A stretch of 64,000 nucleotides of DNA, from positions 744,001-808,000 of the forward strand of contig CM114272.1 of the NCBI GenBank assembly GCA_050084515.1, written 5' to 3'. Below, in pieces: positions 24,256 through 34,804 of the stretch (position 1 is the stretch's first letter; each line of letters opens with the position of its first letter). Made by a program: the position numbers and the translations under genes. The DNA is from Blasia pusilla (Eukaryota > Marchantiophyta > Marchantiopsida > Blasiales). The notes under the pieces were generated by a model that saw nothing but the letters and a program-made list of their open reading frames with translations, had not been told where the DNA came from and made no database searches.

Positions 24256-24845
24256 AGTCGTCGCCGTCGCCGTCCGCCTGCCGCCACAGGCTCCCGACCA
24301 AGGCAACTCGCTTGCCTACCTACAAACAACGAATTCCCATCAGCCCCTTGACATCTTTCTCATGTAAAAGTAAAGAGTATTAAAAACGACACACTCGGCC
24401 TAAAACTCCACTCCTCAATCTACATCGGCATATCGAGCCTCGTCCACCCTGTGCTATCAAGGAATCCGGACGCTAGCACCCAAGTCCTATCTCACACGCA
24501 TACAAGGGAGGTGCTCAAACGGCCCAACATGAGAAAGATGGCTTAGGAAAGCCATCTTCCTCTCTTATATAGGGTTGGGAAAAGCCAAAAGGCTCTTCCC
24601 CTAAAAATAGCCCTCCCCTTGGTAACCTGCGCGCACAGGTTACCAAGGGCGGATGACCTGGTCAACAAGTCATCCATTTGTAAAAGACCTCAACATGAAA
24701 GTTGTTAGAAACGACGTTCCTGACACAATGGACCTATCCTCAACCTCATCCGACAGCGTGGGACAAAGTTATATTCAAGATAGTCCGCTGGCTCCTACGC
24801 CCTATCCACGATAGATCTTGGCCTATTGGCTACTCAGATGTGACA
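24256..24845 (+). repeat. GC-rich repeat C, copy 1, with stem-loop chain
   Basis: It is inserted in LTR-A copy 9 and is markedly more GC-rich than its host. It starts with a GTCGCC microsatellite, then CTCCACTCCTCAATCTACAT, a TATATAGGG box, and four consecutive inverted repeats: 24535-24558, 24577-24600, 24616-24649 (perfect 14-base arms) and 24651-24675. A second, diverged copy is at 55690-56250. There is no coding region. About 230 bases of the host LTR are missing next to it. Confidence 0.7.
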
Positions 24846-24877
24846 GCCCTTACTTGAAAAAAGCTCTCGACACGACA
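24846..24877 (+). repeat. LTR-A copy 9, 3' end
   Basis: CCCTTACTTGAAAAAAGC followed by TCTCGACACGACA matches the LTR-A sense terminus and closes copy 9. Copia gag resumes immediately afterwards. Confidence 0.75.
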
Positions 24878-25190
24878 CTTTTGGCTCAATCAATGGGGTC
24901 ATGGAGAAAGGAGGAAATTATGGAGGAAATTATACGGCCCCTACACCTCGAAGAGGAGGCGAGGCATAAAGAGAAGAATATCTCTATAGCTTTTGCTTTG
25001 TTGATGCAATCGACGGGGAAGATTCCCCACACAGAATGCAAGATAGGACAAGAAGTATGGAAAACAAAAAAGAAAAAATAGAAATATTAAAGTCAAAGAG
25101 CAGCTAGATGTCGAGCTTCTGGATAAATTGGGCATAGGAAGGGTGATTTTGAATGTCCAAAATCGAGAGACTACGAGGTGAGTGCAAGCG
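24878..25190 (+). pseudogene. Copia gag remnant, second part, with zinc knuckle
   Basis: It continues the gag with LLAQSMGSWRKEEIMEEI and LHLEEEARHKEKN. A basic KTKKKK run follows, then a damaged knuckle (CRASG, IGHRKGD, ECPKSRD at about 25105-25170) in another frame. This is typical of plant copia gag ending in a CCHC box. Confidence 0.75.
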
Positions 25191-25880
25191 TAGTTGTGGT
25201 CCTCTCAACGCGAGAGATGGTTAACATACATTTAGAAAATGTACCAAGATCATTGGTAGATTTTTTTCATATTGATTATGATGTCAATGTGCATATCCAA
25301 GGGGATCGAGGCAAGATTAATATTTGGATGATCCATCCAATTACAAGGCTATGATGAAGATATGAATAAATCACACAAAGTAGGTGAGATACATCTCATA
25401 TTTTTGGATCTTAAGAGATAGTGCACTCTAGTGAGTAGGTGTTTGGTACACAAGATACGTTTCTGTCGGCTGCAAATTCAACTTGGATGGAGATGGGATA
25501 GATTGGTTCATACCGTCTGGAGATCTACTTGCTCATGGGAAGCTTAAGGGAAAGGCTTATCTCATGCGTTGTGACATTGAACAGAGCACAATTATGGCAA
25601 AAGCTTATGTTAACGTTATAGGTTGATCACTTCTTGAGTTGCATCAAGTATTGGTACATGCCTCTACATGAACAATTTATGAAGAAAAGCACATAAGAGT
25701 TGAAGGTTTAAAAATTATTAGCTACAAAGAGCTAATTCCAACATGTGGGGCACGTATCATCGATAAGGCACGCTGTTAGCCTTTTCTAAAGACGCATAAG
25801 CATGCAAAGAGAATTCTAGATGAGATCATTTCAGATCTAGGATATTCTGATACGCCTAGTTTTGGAGGTGTTAAGTGGAT
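25190..25880 (+). pseudogene. Copia protease/pre-integrase region, highly degenerate
   Basis: It lies between the zinc knuckle and the integrase, where the protease and GAG-pre-integrase belong. I could not identify the protease active site; many stops and shifts are present. It is assigned by position. Confidence 0.5.
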
Positions 25881-25998
25881 GGATATGTGGACGTATGAAC
25901 ATTCGCGATATATTGGCTTAACTTTCCTCAAGACTAAAGATCATACTCATAGAGCATATAGGTTTTATGAGAGAGAACTGCAAAGAAAGACGGAGCGG
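25880..25998 (+). pseudogene. Copia integrase, first part
   Basis: Frame reads MWTYEHSRYIGLTFLKTKDH then AYRFYERELQRKTER, the copia integrase core leading up to the second catalytic aspartate. It breaks at LTR-A copy 11 and resumes in frame at 27113. Confidence 0.8.
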
Positions 25999-27112
25999 TG
26001 TCGTATCAAGAGCTTTTCTTCGAGTAATGACATACCTTCTAGTTTTGGCAGTCGTTGATGTAAGGAGAATTCTATAATAAGTTCTCCTATTCAGTACAAT
26101 ATCATTATATGCACTTTCCATTCTCTCACGATGGGAATCAAGAATGGGAGTGCGGAGGTGATCAATTTTTCATAACATCTAACAAAAAAATTCTAAACTA
26201 TGAAGTCTATGTAAACTATTTTACGCTTGTACACAAGAAAACTAGCACAATTAGTATTAAATCCTACTCAATTAGACCTATTTATATCCATATATTGCTA
26301 TATAAGGACATACAGAATATAATCCCAAATCCTTTCGTACGTGACTTGATTGAACCTGTCCATTATTGACGAACATTCTCTATTTTCCTCAAGAATGGAT
26401 TTAGGTGTAGTTTCTTTCCCAAGAGGGGTAATCCATTATCAATGGAAAAATAACAAGTCGAAAATCCATCAACTATCCCTAGAATGACAAGAACTCTCAT
26501 AAGATGACAAGTATCTCCAAACAACCATCTTTACATACATTGGATTGTCGAAAACTCTTGAAAAATAGACCATCGTCAAGTTATCCTCCTAAGAAGGGTT
26601 ATCCATTCTTATTGGAAGTGCAAGCAAGCCCAATGCCATCCACTCAAGAGTGACAATAGAAACTCGAGAAATGAAGTTGAAGGTCATTAACCCTTCAAGA
26701 TCCTTATTCTTTCTATACTCACAAAAGATCCTCAAGAGTACAAAATATGCATAATCTTATCTTGTGCCACATGGCTTCCTCTCAAGACTTAGCCAATCCC
26801 ATTTTCACACAAATAGGTTATATGTTATATCCTCCAAAATGTCTTTATAAACTTATTTCATATCCTCCCAACTACCCCAACTACCCTAGCCACCAACGAA
26901 GACTATTTTAGATTTATTTCATTAATACACCAACCCACTACTTTACTCTTTTATTTCCCATGTCTCATTTATTACCTCTTTTCCTAAAGTTGGACCCACA
27001 CAAATGAGGCACTATAAATTATTTTCCTAAGCTAATTTATTTAATACTTATAAATTGTCTCTAATACTAATAAGAGAGGAATATAAATAGTGGATCATTT
27101 TACTATATGACA
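25999..27112 (-). repeat. LTR-A copy 11, in the copia integrase
   Basis: About 1114 bases, antisense, TGTCGTATCAAGAGC to CTATATGACA, shorter than the norm through internal deletions near 26340. The flanks GCGG and ATGG are a weak 4-base match. Removing the insert rejoins the integrase frame, which supports the boundaries. Confidence 0.82.
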
Positions 27113-27533
27113 ATGGAAGATGAAAACTTCCCTTACTAACCAAGGCATGGAGTTCTTGAACCAATAGCTTAGCTCATACTTTAAGGCGCAAGGAATTTGA
27201 CATATGGTAACAACTTCATATACATATGAGGTTGTTGGGATGGTAGAGCAATTGATGCACACTATCTTTGAAGAAGTTTGCACATTCCTTGCAAGAGCAA
27301 AGTCAGATTGTCGCTATTGGACCTTTACATCAAATTTTGTTATGTGGACTCGCAGTGGGCTACCACATGCACAACTTGGTGATAAGATATCCTACAAAGC
27401 CTTCTATAATGAGAAACCTTATGTTGCCCATGCTTATTCATTTGGTTGTTCTTTTTGGTATCATATACCAACGGAAAAGCGGAAAAAGCTTGATGAAAAG
27501 GTAAGGAAAGGCCTCTTTGTTGGTTATTCTTAG
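27113..27533 (+). pseudogene. Copia integrase, second part
   Basis: It reads NQGMEFLNQ, YFKAQGI, HMVTTSYTYEVVGMVE (third acidic residue), then ARAKSDCRYWTF, ISYKAFYNEKPYVAHAYSFG and LDEKVRKGLFVGYS. This is the standard copia integrase C-terminal half and its motif order. There are stops at two places in the first 100 bases. Confidence 0.85.
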
Positions 27534-27559
27534 GGCAAAGGGATACGAGATTTATCTAT

Positions 27560-28600
27560 AGGAGAGTAAGGAGGTGATTCTTAGTCATGATATCATCTTT
27601 GATAAAAAGGAGATAATAACTGTGATCTCTAATCTAGGCCCTTCAAGGACAAATGACACTCAAAGTATTGACTTTCATGTTGTGAAGTTTGGTTCTTCCA
27701 ATTAGATAGAAATCCCCAACACCATAGAAGTTGGCGATAAAGATGTTATTGAAGAACAAAAGGAAATTTTTGAGGGCATTAAAGATGATATGGAAGGAGA
27801 TATTCATTCAACATCTACAATCTCAATTAAGGTATGAAATTGATCATATCAACATTATTGATGGACCACGTAGGCGCCAAACACCTTGGAGCAAAGATGA
27901 TGACTCTATACGAGAAGATTTTCTTTTAGAGGTGATTGAATCAACAAAGGTTCCTCCAGACTCTCACTTTGATCCCAAGAGCTTGGAAGAAGCTTTGAAC
28001 TCTCCCTTTGGAAATAAATGGAAACTGGCCATGCATGAGGAGTTGGAATCTCTAAAAGAGCATGGCACATGGGAGTTCACAGATCTACCATGCTAATTGG
28101 AAGAAAACACATAGATTCAAAATGAGTGTTTCGCACCAAGGTTGCATCAAATGGATCAGTTGAGAGGTTCAAACTTAAGGAGGAGAATATCTTCATGAGA
28201 GTACTTGAAGGTTTGGATACTCCTCCAAAGCAAAAAGGCAAGGTTGTGCAACTGCTAAAGACTTTATATATGGTTTGAAGCAAGTTGGACATGGATGGAA
28301 TGAGAACTTGGATTGCTCCTTATTGCCACTTAGTTGGAAATGCTATGATTCTGACCCATGTCTCTACATAATGAAGATGGATCAATTGGTCCTTGCCCTT
28401 ATTGTGTATGATGATGATGTATTGATAATAGGGAAATTTGTTGAGATCGTTATGACTTAGAAGGAAGATTTGCAGAGGTGCTACAAGATGAAAAATCTTG
28501 GTGAGTTGAGTAACTTTCTTGGCATCATTTTTTCTCAGAGTGAAGGAGATGGAGCCATTAGTATGAGCCAAACAAAGTACGTCTCTCAAAAGCTTGAATA
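27560..28600 (+). pseudogene. Copia reverse transcriptase with internal deletion
   Basis: The N-terminal part reads LEEALNSPFGNKWKLAMHEE and SLKEHGTWEF. It then passes from KHIDSK/GSVERFK almost directly to EENIFMRVLEGLDTPP and LKTLYMV, losing roughly 65-75 residues, including the segment that normally holds the first catalytic aspartate. The second active-site box is present (VYDDDVLI at about 28409-28432). The thumb region follows with YKMKNLGELSNFLGI. Known copia alignments were recalled, not run. Confidence 0.85.
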
Positions 28601-29370
28601 ATTTGGGATGAAGGAGACAAAAGTTTTTGCAACACCGATGGAGATAGGGCATTTAACCATTCATGAGAATGATATTCTGATCGATTCAAAAGGGGTCAAA
28701 TTGTATCAACAAGCATTAGGATCTTTGTTGTATTTGGCAAATGCTACTAGGTATGATATCTCTTTTGCTTGCCAACACTTTGCACAATATATCTCTTGAC
28801 CTTGCACATCACATTAGCAAGGAGTGAAACAAGTATTTTGATACTTGCAAGGAACTAAGAATTTAGTGTTGTGGTATGACGACAAACATGCAAGGTTGCA
28901 GCTAGTAGGATACAACGATGCAGATTGGGAAGGTTGCAAGGAGACGCAATGTTTAGTTGGAGGCTTTGCTTTCATAGTAGGCAGAGTAGCAGTCTCTTGG
29001 TCAACCAACAAAAAGTCAACAATTTCTCTCTCATCAATAGAAGCGGAATATATTGCTGCCACTATTACAACAAAGGAGGTTCTATGGCTTTAAAAGGAAA
29101 TGGGAGATTATAGGATCAAGCAAGCACATCCAATCCTCATTCATGAGAATAATCAATTATGTATTGCGATTTCAAAGAATCCTACTCATCATGGTCGCAC
29201 CAAACACTTTGATATTTGAAGTCAATTCATAAGGAAGTGCGTAGAGAAAGGAGAAGTGGAACTCAAGTATAGTCCAACAGAGCAAATGGCGGCAGATATC
29301 TTGAAAAAACCATTAGCTAGAGCAAAGTTCATTGCTTGTAGAAATATGTTGGGACTAGTGGAAGTCTGAT
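28601..29370 (+). pseudogene. Copia RNase H and C-terminus
   Basis: It reads YQQALGSLLYLANATRYDIS, LQGTKNLVLWYDD, YNDADWEGCKETQCLVGG, SWSTNKKSTISLSSIEAEYI and TKHFDI, the copia RNase H signature with the D and E residues present. Two stops interrupt the frame near 28798 and 29092. Confidence 0.85.
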
Positions 29371-29387
29371 GAAGATGAGTTGTCCTT

Positions 29388-29401
29388 CCAAGGAGGAGGA
29401 G
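29388..29401 (+). other. Polypurine tract of the copia element
   Basis: CAAGGAGGAGGAG lies directly before the 3' LTR start TGTTAAAAATAAGG. This is the plus-strand priming site position of LTR retrotransposons. Confidence 0.8.
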
Positions 29402-29656
29402 TGTTAAAAATAAGGATCCTTAAACCCATAAGGAATAGACCGTGTTCAGGGCCACCCCATATTAGGATAAACTTAAAACCATAAGTCTAGCATGTCAACT
29501 GGGCTCTCTTCTAAGTCTTACGGAGGTCCTTTTATCTCCATTAGCATGTCTTCTCCTTCATAGATTGAGTTGCACCTCAGAGTTACTAAAGGTAACATTG
29601 TCAATAGTGATAGACTTTGCATTGTTTATTCCTTCATTATGCAATTACATTTTTAT
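29402..29656 (+). repeat. 3' LTR of the copia element
   Basis: TGTTAAAAATAAGGATCC onward aligns with 19508-19775. The end is placed near ATTACATTTTTATT and is uncertain by several bases. Confidence 0.8.
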
Positions 29657-30640
29657 TGAAAATTCCCTTGGTCATTTTCCCCCTATCTTGAATGTAAGGA
29701 AACATGTCTTTCCATTCCATGCACAAAAATAAATAAATTAGAATGATCCCTCATGACGAGTTCGTAATTTTTTTTGAATATAAATAAAAAATGGGAAAGG
29801 AATAGGAAAATGCCAATGGATTTTATGAATAATATCTTACAATACAATTGATATGATTTTAGAAGCAAGTTCCAAGATAGAATTCCAAATCCATTTGAGA
29901 CGTAAAGGCCTTAACTAGTATGGCCCCCACATAATATCTATACTATTAATGATGCTATTGGGGGTTATTATAAGTAGAAGGGTAAAAACAAAAATTTTTA
30001 TAAGAAGTGAAGCACCATACCAAATTTATACCTTAACTTACCTCCATAAGAGTTTCTTTTCATCCATGCCAGTGTTCAAATAATTTTGTGAGGTGCCCAA
30101 AGAAGGGCTAGGAAATTGACGGAAAAAGCATACGTTAAGATCATAGTCACTATATGTTTGTGCATAACATGGATGTTCTTACTAGCAGGATTAAAGTGGA
30201 ATAGAGACGGTATCAATCATAATTTTAAAAAGTTAACTACCAACAAGAAGGCCTCTAGCCATATCTCCAATGACCAACGCATGTTGTAGGGAAACCTTGA
30301 ACCAAAGCCCGCCATAAGTGCCTATTGACTTGGTGTGTTGTAGTGTGATAGAGATCTATCATTTACATTATTATGGAAGAGTGGTCCTTCTTTTGCAAAC
30401 TGTTTTCCTTTGGACATTTGGCATTGTGTGCCGATATGATTTTTCGAAATTGATTTAGAAACACTTCAAAACTATTTAAAATAGGAAAATTATTAGACCC
30501 GTGGGAACTTATATAACATAACACACTACCAAGGATCTCTAAACCTTAAAAGAACTCCAAATCCATTTGAAACTAAGAATGGGAAAAAAATAAATCCGAA
30601 AATTAATAATTGGAGAGACCAATTGTGTTCTTATGACGAG
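29657..30640. other. Intergenic region upstream of eIF3k
   Basis: AT-rich, no gene or repeat recognised. The last 200 bases before the telo-boxes probably include the distal promoter of the downstream gene. Confidence 0.5.
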
Positions 30641-30652
30641 ATCGACCAGACT

Positions 30653-30685
30653 AACCCTAGCGCAGTACCGAGCACCAAACCCTAG
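30653..30685 (+). promoter_or_regulatory. Two telo-box motifs upstream of eIF3k
   Basis: AACCCTAG at 30653-30660 and AAACCCTAG at 30677-30685 lie 127-160 bases before the start codon. Telo-boxes (AAACCCTA) are established elements of plant promoters for ribosomal proteins and translation factors, which suits the gene. Whether they lie upstream of the transcription start or in the 5' leader cannot be told. Confidence 0.6.
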
Positions 30686-30811
30686 TTCACACTACCTTCG
30701 ACACTCGCATATCCTTTCGTGCGGACGAAAATCTGCAGCTCCGCTTTCAGTTTTGTTGCGGAAGGTCGATCGATCGTGGTAGTTCGGGGGGCGTCACGTA
30801 AATTGGAAGAG

Positions 30812-33800
30812 ATGCCGGGACCCGTGCAGCAAGTGCAGATTACGGTGGAGCATCTGGTCCAGCTGAATCCCTACAACCCCGACATACTGCCTGATCTCGA
30901 GAGCTATGTGCAGGAACAGGTGAGTTTTTTTTTTTTTGGTTTCTTTTTTCGCTTGCGAAATTGGGACTTTTCCCATGTGGTTTCGGGGCTTACCTCGAGC
31001 TGGTAGAGGGGAGCACTGCATGATTGGAAGCTATGGTTCGTCTGCATGCTGTAGTGTGCCTGGCTGTACTCGCTCCTTGGGCAATTCATACCCCGACCGA
31101 CCGACTCGGGAGGGAGGTCTTTTTATTTTGCGACGGGAAAGGAGAGGATCCGTGGGAGGAATTGTGATTTTCGGCGGAGGTGATTGGACTGTAGTCGTGG
31201 CTAGGCTAGGGTTGGATGATCGGAAGCTATGGTTCGTTTGCATAGGTTTGAGTCTCTGTGGTGCATGGCACTTGCGTGGTCTCCCTTCATGGCGTGTTCA
31301 CACCCCGACAGACAGATTCGAGAGGGAGATCTTCACATTCGTCGGGAATGGAGAGGATCGGTGTAATAGAATTTGCTTGTAGTCTATAGGAAACTTTCCT
31401 CGTGTCTAGGGCTCCTCCGGTGGTGTTGGCGTGTGGACAGTCTTACTATAATTGGGAAGGAGCGCTGTGCATTGTCTCGTGGAAAATTTGCAATTGGTCC
31501 TGTTGGATCAGTTAGTTTGCTGGAGGATGAACCACTGAACTGTAAAGACATTAAGGAGTCTTACCATGGATTGATTGAGTTGGTCTCATGTCACTTTCGT
31601 GTGAAATGGAAACGGTGGACTGTAGCGACTAGGTCGAGGGCAAATGTCGGTCTTCATTCATGCAGGCTTTTTCTTCTGGGCAGCAGTTGCGAAATGTACA
31701 GAGTGGTTGTTTGGGTCTTGTTGGGAGGGTGTGCCTTCTTTGGGTCAGTTTCCGAGTCACTGATGCAATTGGGAAATTCCCACTCAATTCGTGCAATTTA
31801 GAAAGAAGACGGCGACTTCCCGTAGAAATGCTATTGGACCTACGGAGCCTCTTTGGCCTTTGGTCTCAGTTTGAAACGAAAATCTACTCATGTTGGGCCT
31901 CACGGTTTGCAGGTTGTCCAGCAGACTTACAGCCTGGATGCCAACCTTTGTCTGTTGCGCCTCTACCAGGTTGGTATTGCAATCTCCATGCTAATCCCTT
32001 ACTTGGAAATGATGAGTATGAATGTAAATCAAAGCGTGCTAATGTCACAGAACCTCCTGTTAGGCTAGAAACAACGATGATCATCTCATTGCATGTTCCG
32101 GTTGGTGTTCTTGCAGTTTGAGCCTGCCCGGCTGAATGTCCATGTTATCACTCGAATCCTGGTTAAGGTCAGTTTATTTTATGGAGTTGTTTTGAAATTC
32201 TCATTATGGTTTGCGCTTTCTGTAATTCTACTCTATCACTGAACTCACGCAGATTGATCTGAGAAGTTTCTCTAGGAACCTAGTATCTATGCTTGATCTC
32301 CAAGTTCTGGCATGTTGATTCCCACGTTTGATGGATCATTCTGTTGCAGGCATTGATGGCTCTTCCAGCTCCAGATTTCAATCTCTGCATGTTCCTCATT
32401 CCTGAGAGGCTTGTATCCTGTGCAGCCTCACGTCACAATTACTTCTTGCACTTGCAAATTGTTCAAGGATTTGAAATATGAAAACTTGTACTGGGGTAGG
32501 TTACGGGGGGAGGGTGTAAGGTGATAGTCTTTGTATCTGCTCCTAGAATACGTAACAGAGGGAAGGAACGGGCACAGTAGTGGTTTCCTCCAGGGATGAT
32601 ATTGCTTCATTGCTTTATGATCAGCCAAGTGTCCTGTCTCTGTGTACTCTTTGACTAAGTTCTGTCCAGCAAATGGAGGAGCCGTTTTTGACTCTCGCCA
32701 CGCTTGCACACTTCTTAGAGGTAATCATGGCCGGCTTCCATTCGTTCTTGGCTTGATTGGGAAGCAGTTGTATCAAGGGTTGTATTTGATGGAGATATTC
32801 TGATGGGCAGCTCCTTGTGTTGTCCTATGTTAAGACATATCCTCTCCTTGATCTGACAGGCATGGTCTACTTTTGACATCAGCTGTGTCAAAGGTCGTCA
32901 TTTTGCACCATTATTCACATATCTGGACGTTAATGCAGCACACTGTCGTCAACTCTTGAGATTTCCATGTTTCATGAGGTTAAGTCTATAGGATATGTGA
33001 TTAGAGCAGGTTTCTTATTTGGAGATGTATAAATGCTTCCAGACAGCAAGATTCCGAGAGTTCTGGGATGAGGCCAACCGTAACCGTGATATCTTGGAGG
33101 TTGTTCCAGGTGAGATTTGTCTCTTGATGAGGTTTTGTATGCAGTCTTTGCTGAGTTTGTCTTTCAGAGGTTGGCCCCTGTGATCCTGTGTTAGTAGATT
33201 GCCTTTAGCATGACTTTTCTTTATCATAATTGAAATTTGCCATTGTGCAGGTTTTGAACAGGCAATTCAGAACTACGCCATTCATGTCTTGTCATTGACA
33301 TACCAAAAGCTTCCGCGCCAAATTCTTGCAGAGGTAGTACAAGTGTTCACCCCTTTACTTTTACGTCCCAATTTTGAGTGATCACTTGATGAAATGAGAT
33401 GTCTGCTCTGAGTAGTTTTTTCCTGCAGTACGACCAGGGTACTTGTAACTCTATGACTATCTGTCAATGGCCAGGCTATCAATGTGGAGGGTTTGTCTCT
33501 TGACAAGTACATTGAACATCAAGCAAGCAATGGATGGTCTCTTGAGAAAGGTCATGCTGGAGGGCAGGTGAGATCGTACTGTCAGTTACAGCTTGATTTG
33601 ACTTGTTGCCATTTTGTAGCGTAGTGTCTAGGATCCATAGTGCGGAGAGTTTTTTCACGACAACCGATACATTGCGGGTGTTTCATAGCCCTGATCGGTA
33701 AATTTGGATTTCCAGCCGGTTTTTCTGATACTATTACAAAGAAACCCCCCCTAACTCCGCCAGTTTTTTGCCGACGAGTTTTAAATGAATCGGATATTTC

Positions 33801-34804
33801 TGGTTTTAGCCGGCTACCATTACTCGTAACCCCGGATCTTCCCGTCCATTGCTAGGATCTGATTGACGGTTAATCTGGATTGGTCTCTATGGCACTTGGA
33901 TAATCTGTTCCCTCGCCCCTATGATCTTCCCTTTCCACTACCCTGATGAAAGGAAATCCATGCAACCTGAAAGGGTCTCTCACGGTACAGTAAGTCTTGC
34001 ATTCAAACCTCAAGGCACGCTCTATCCCTTTACTGTCTCCAACCTGAGAGCATCTGCTTTAAACTACCTGTCATGATGTGTGGCCCTAACTACCTTGAAC
34101 CTTTTCATCTTCAACTTGTTATAAAGTGTGTCTATTGTAGTAGGAACACATGAATGACTAAGTTATATGAGTAGAAGGTTCTTTGATGGTTTATATGACG
34201 TGAATGCCAAGCCTTTAACTTAGAAGCTTTCTGAGCTGTGTTAATAGACGCATGAAAAGCAAACTTTTAGCTTCTTTCTTGCTTCAGGGCTTTCAAATGG
34301 TTGGCTTTACCTGGGGTCTGTTAGTAAACCTAATTTTCATGGTTGTCCAACTAAGTTGAGTCTAGATTTAATCCAGAAGGTATAACTCACATCTGAACTT
34401 TTATTTCTTGTTTAGAGGGCTTTGAAGTGGTTTGCTATCCCTCCTATCTTAAAGTAAACCTTATCTGCACTGACGGCCAATTAAGATGCATCTTTATTTA
34501 ATCCGGAATGTTTTTCTGCCCCACACCCACACGTCTGTCTTCTATGATCTTTATTTTTCCTGGAAGCTCTGCATGTGCTCAAGATTAAACTACCCATTGA
34601 CAGAATGTTGTATGGCCTCATGATTTTGTTCATTCTTGGAGAATCTTTATGATGACCTTTGTACTGATCCAGGTCTACAATGTGTCTTGTTGACAGTTGG
34701 TTGTGTTGCCGCTAAATGAGGATAACCACCCTGTTTTGAGAAAGAATGCAACTGACAGCATTCCATTGGAGCTTGTTTCCAAGCTCTTCCCAGTATTGAG
34801 CTAA
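30812..34804 (+). CDS. Eukaryotic translation initiation factor 3 subunit K, nine exons
   Basis: A subunit of the cytoplasmic eIF3 complex, which acts on the 40S ribosome during translation initiation. Exons are 30812-30919, 31913-31969, 32117-32167, 32350-32412, 32670-32720, 33043-33109, 33251-33333, 33475-33567 and 34697-34804. All eight introns are GT-AG, and phases join without a break to give 226 residues, the same length as I recall for the Arabidopsis protein. Family-typical segments are LNPYNPDILPDLESYV (residues 19-34), QTYSLDANLCLLRLYQFEPA (40-59), FLIPERLQMEE (88-98), FREFWDEANRNRDILEVVPG (114-133) and the C-terminal IPLELVSKLFPVLS. These span the HEAT-like and winged-helix (PCI-like) parts. 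The ATG at 30812 is the first in frame and matches the family N-terminus. Introns 1 (993 bases) and 8 (1129 bases) are long. It is the only apparently intact host gene here. Confidence 0.96.
31018..31372 (+). repeat. Diverged direct duplication within intron 1 of eIF3k
   Basis: Two units start TGATTGGAAGCTATGG (31020) and TGATCGGAAGCTATGG (31217). They share later blocks: CACCCCGAC/TACCCCGAC, GAGAGGGAG/GGGAGGGAG and GGAGAGGATC. The period is about 197 bases. Confidence 0.65.

Larger units (their letters stand above)
19508..29656 (+). mobile_element. Ty1/copia retrotransposon with nested LTR-A insertions
   Basis: Related LTRs lie at 19508-19775 and 29402-29656, both starting TGTT(T/A)AAAATAAGGATC. 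Inside, in order, are gag of the UBN2 type, a zinc knuckle, integrase, reverse transcriptase and RNase H, all on the plus strand, then a polypurine tract next to the 3' LTR. Three LTR-A insertions (20017-21295, 21702-24877, 25999-27112) add about 5.6 kb. Without them the element is about 4.6 kb, a normal copia length. Stops and a reverse transcriptase deletion make it inactive. Confidence 0.9.

Noticed and set aside
30719-30811. An N-terminal extension of eIF3k
   Set aside because: The frame is open upstream, but the first codon is GTG and no in-frame ATG precedes 30812; the family N-terminus fits 30812.
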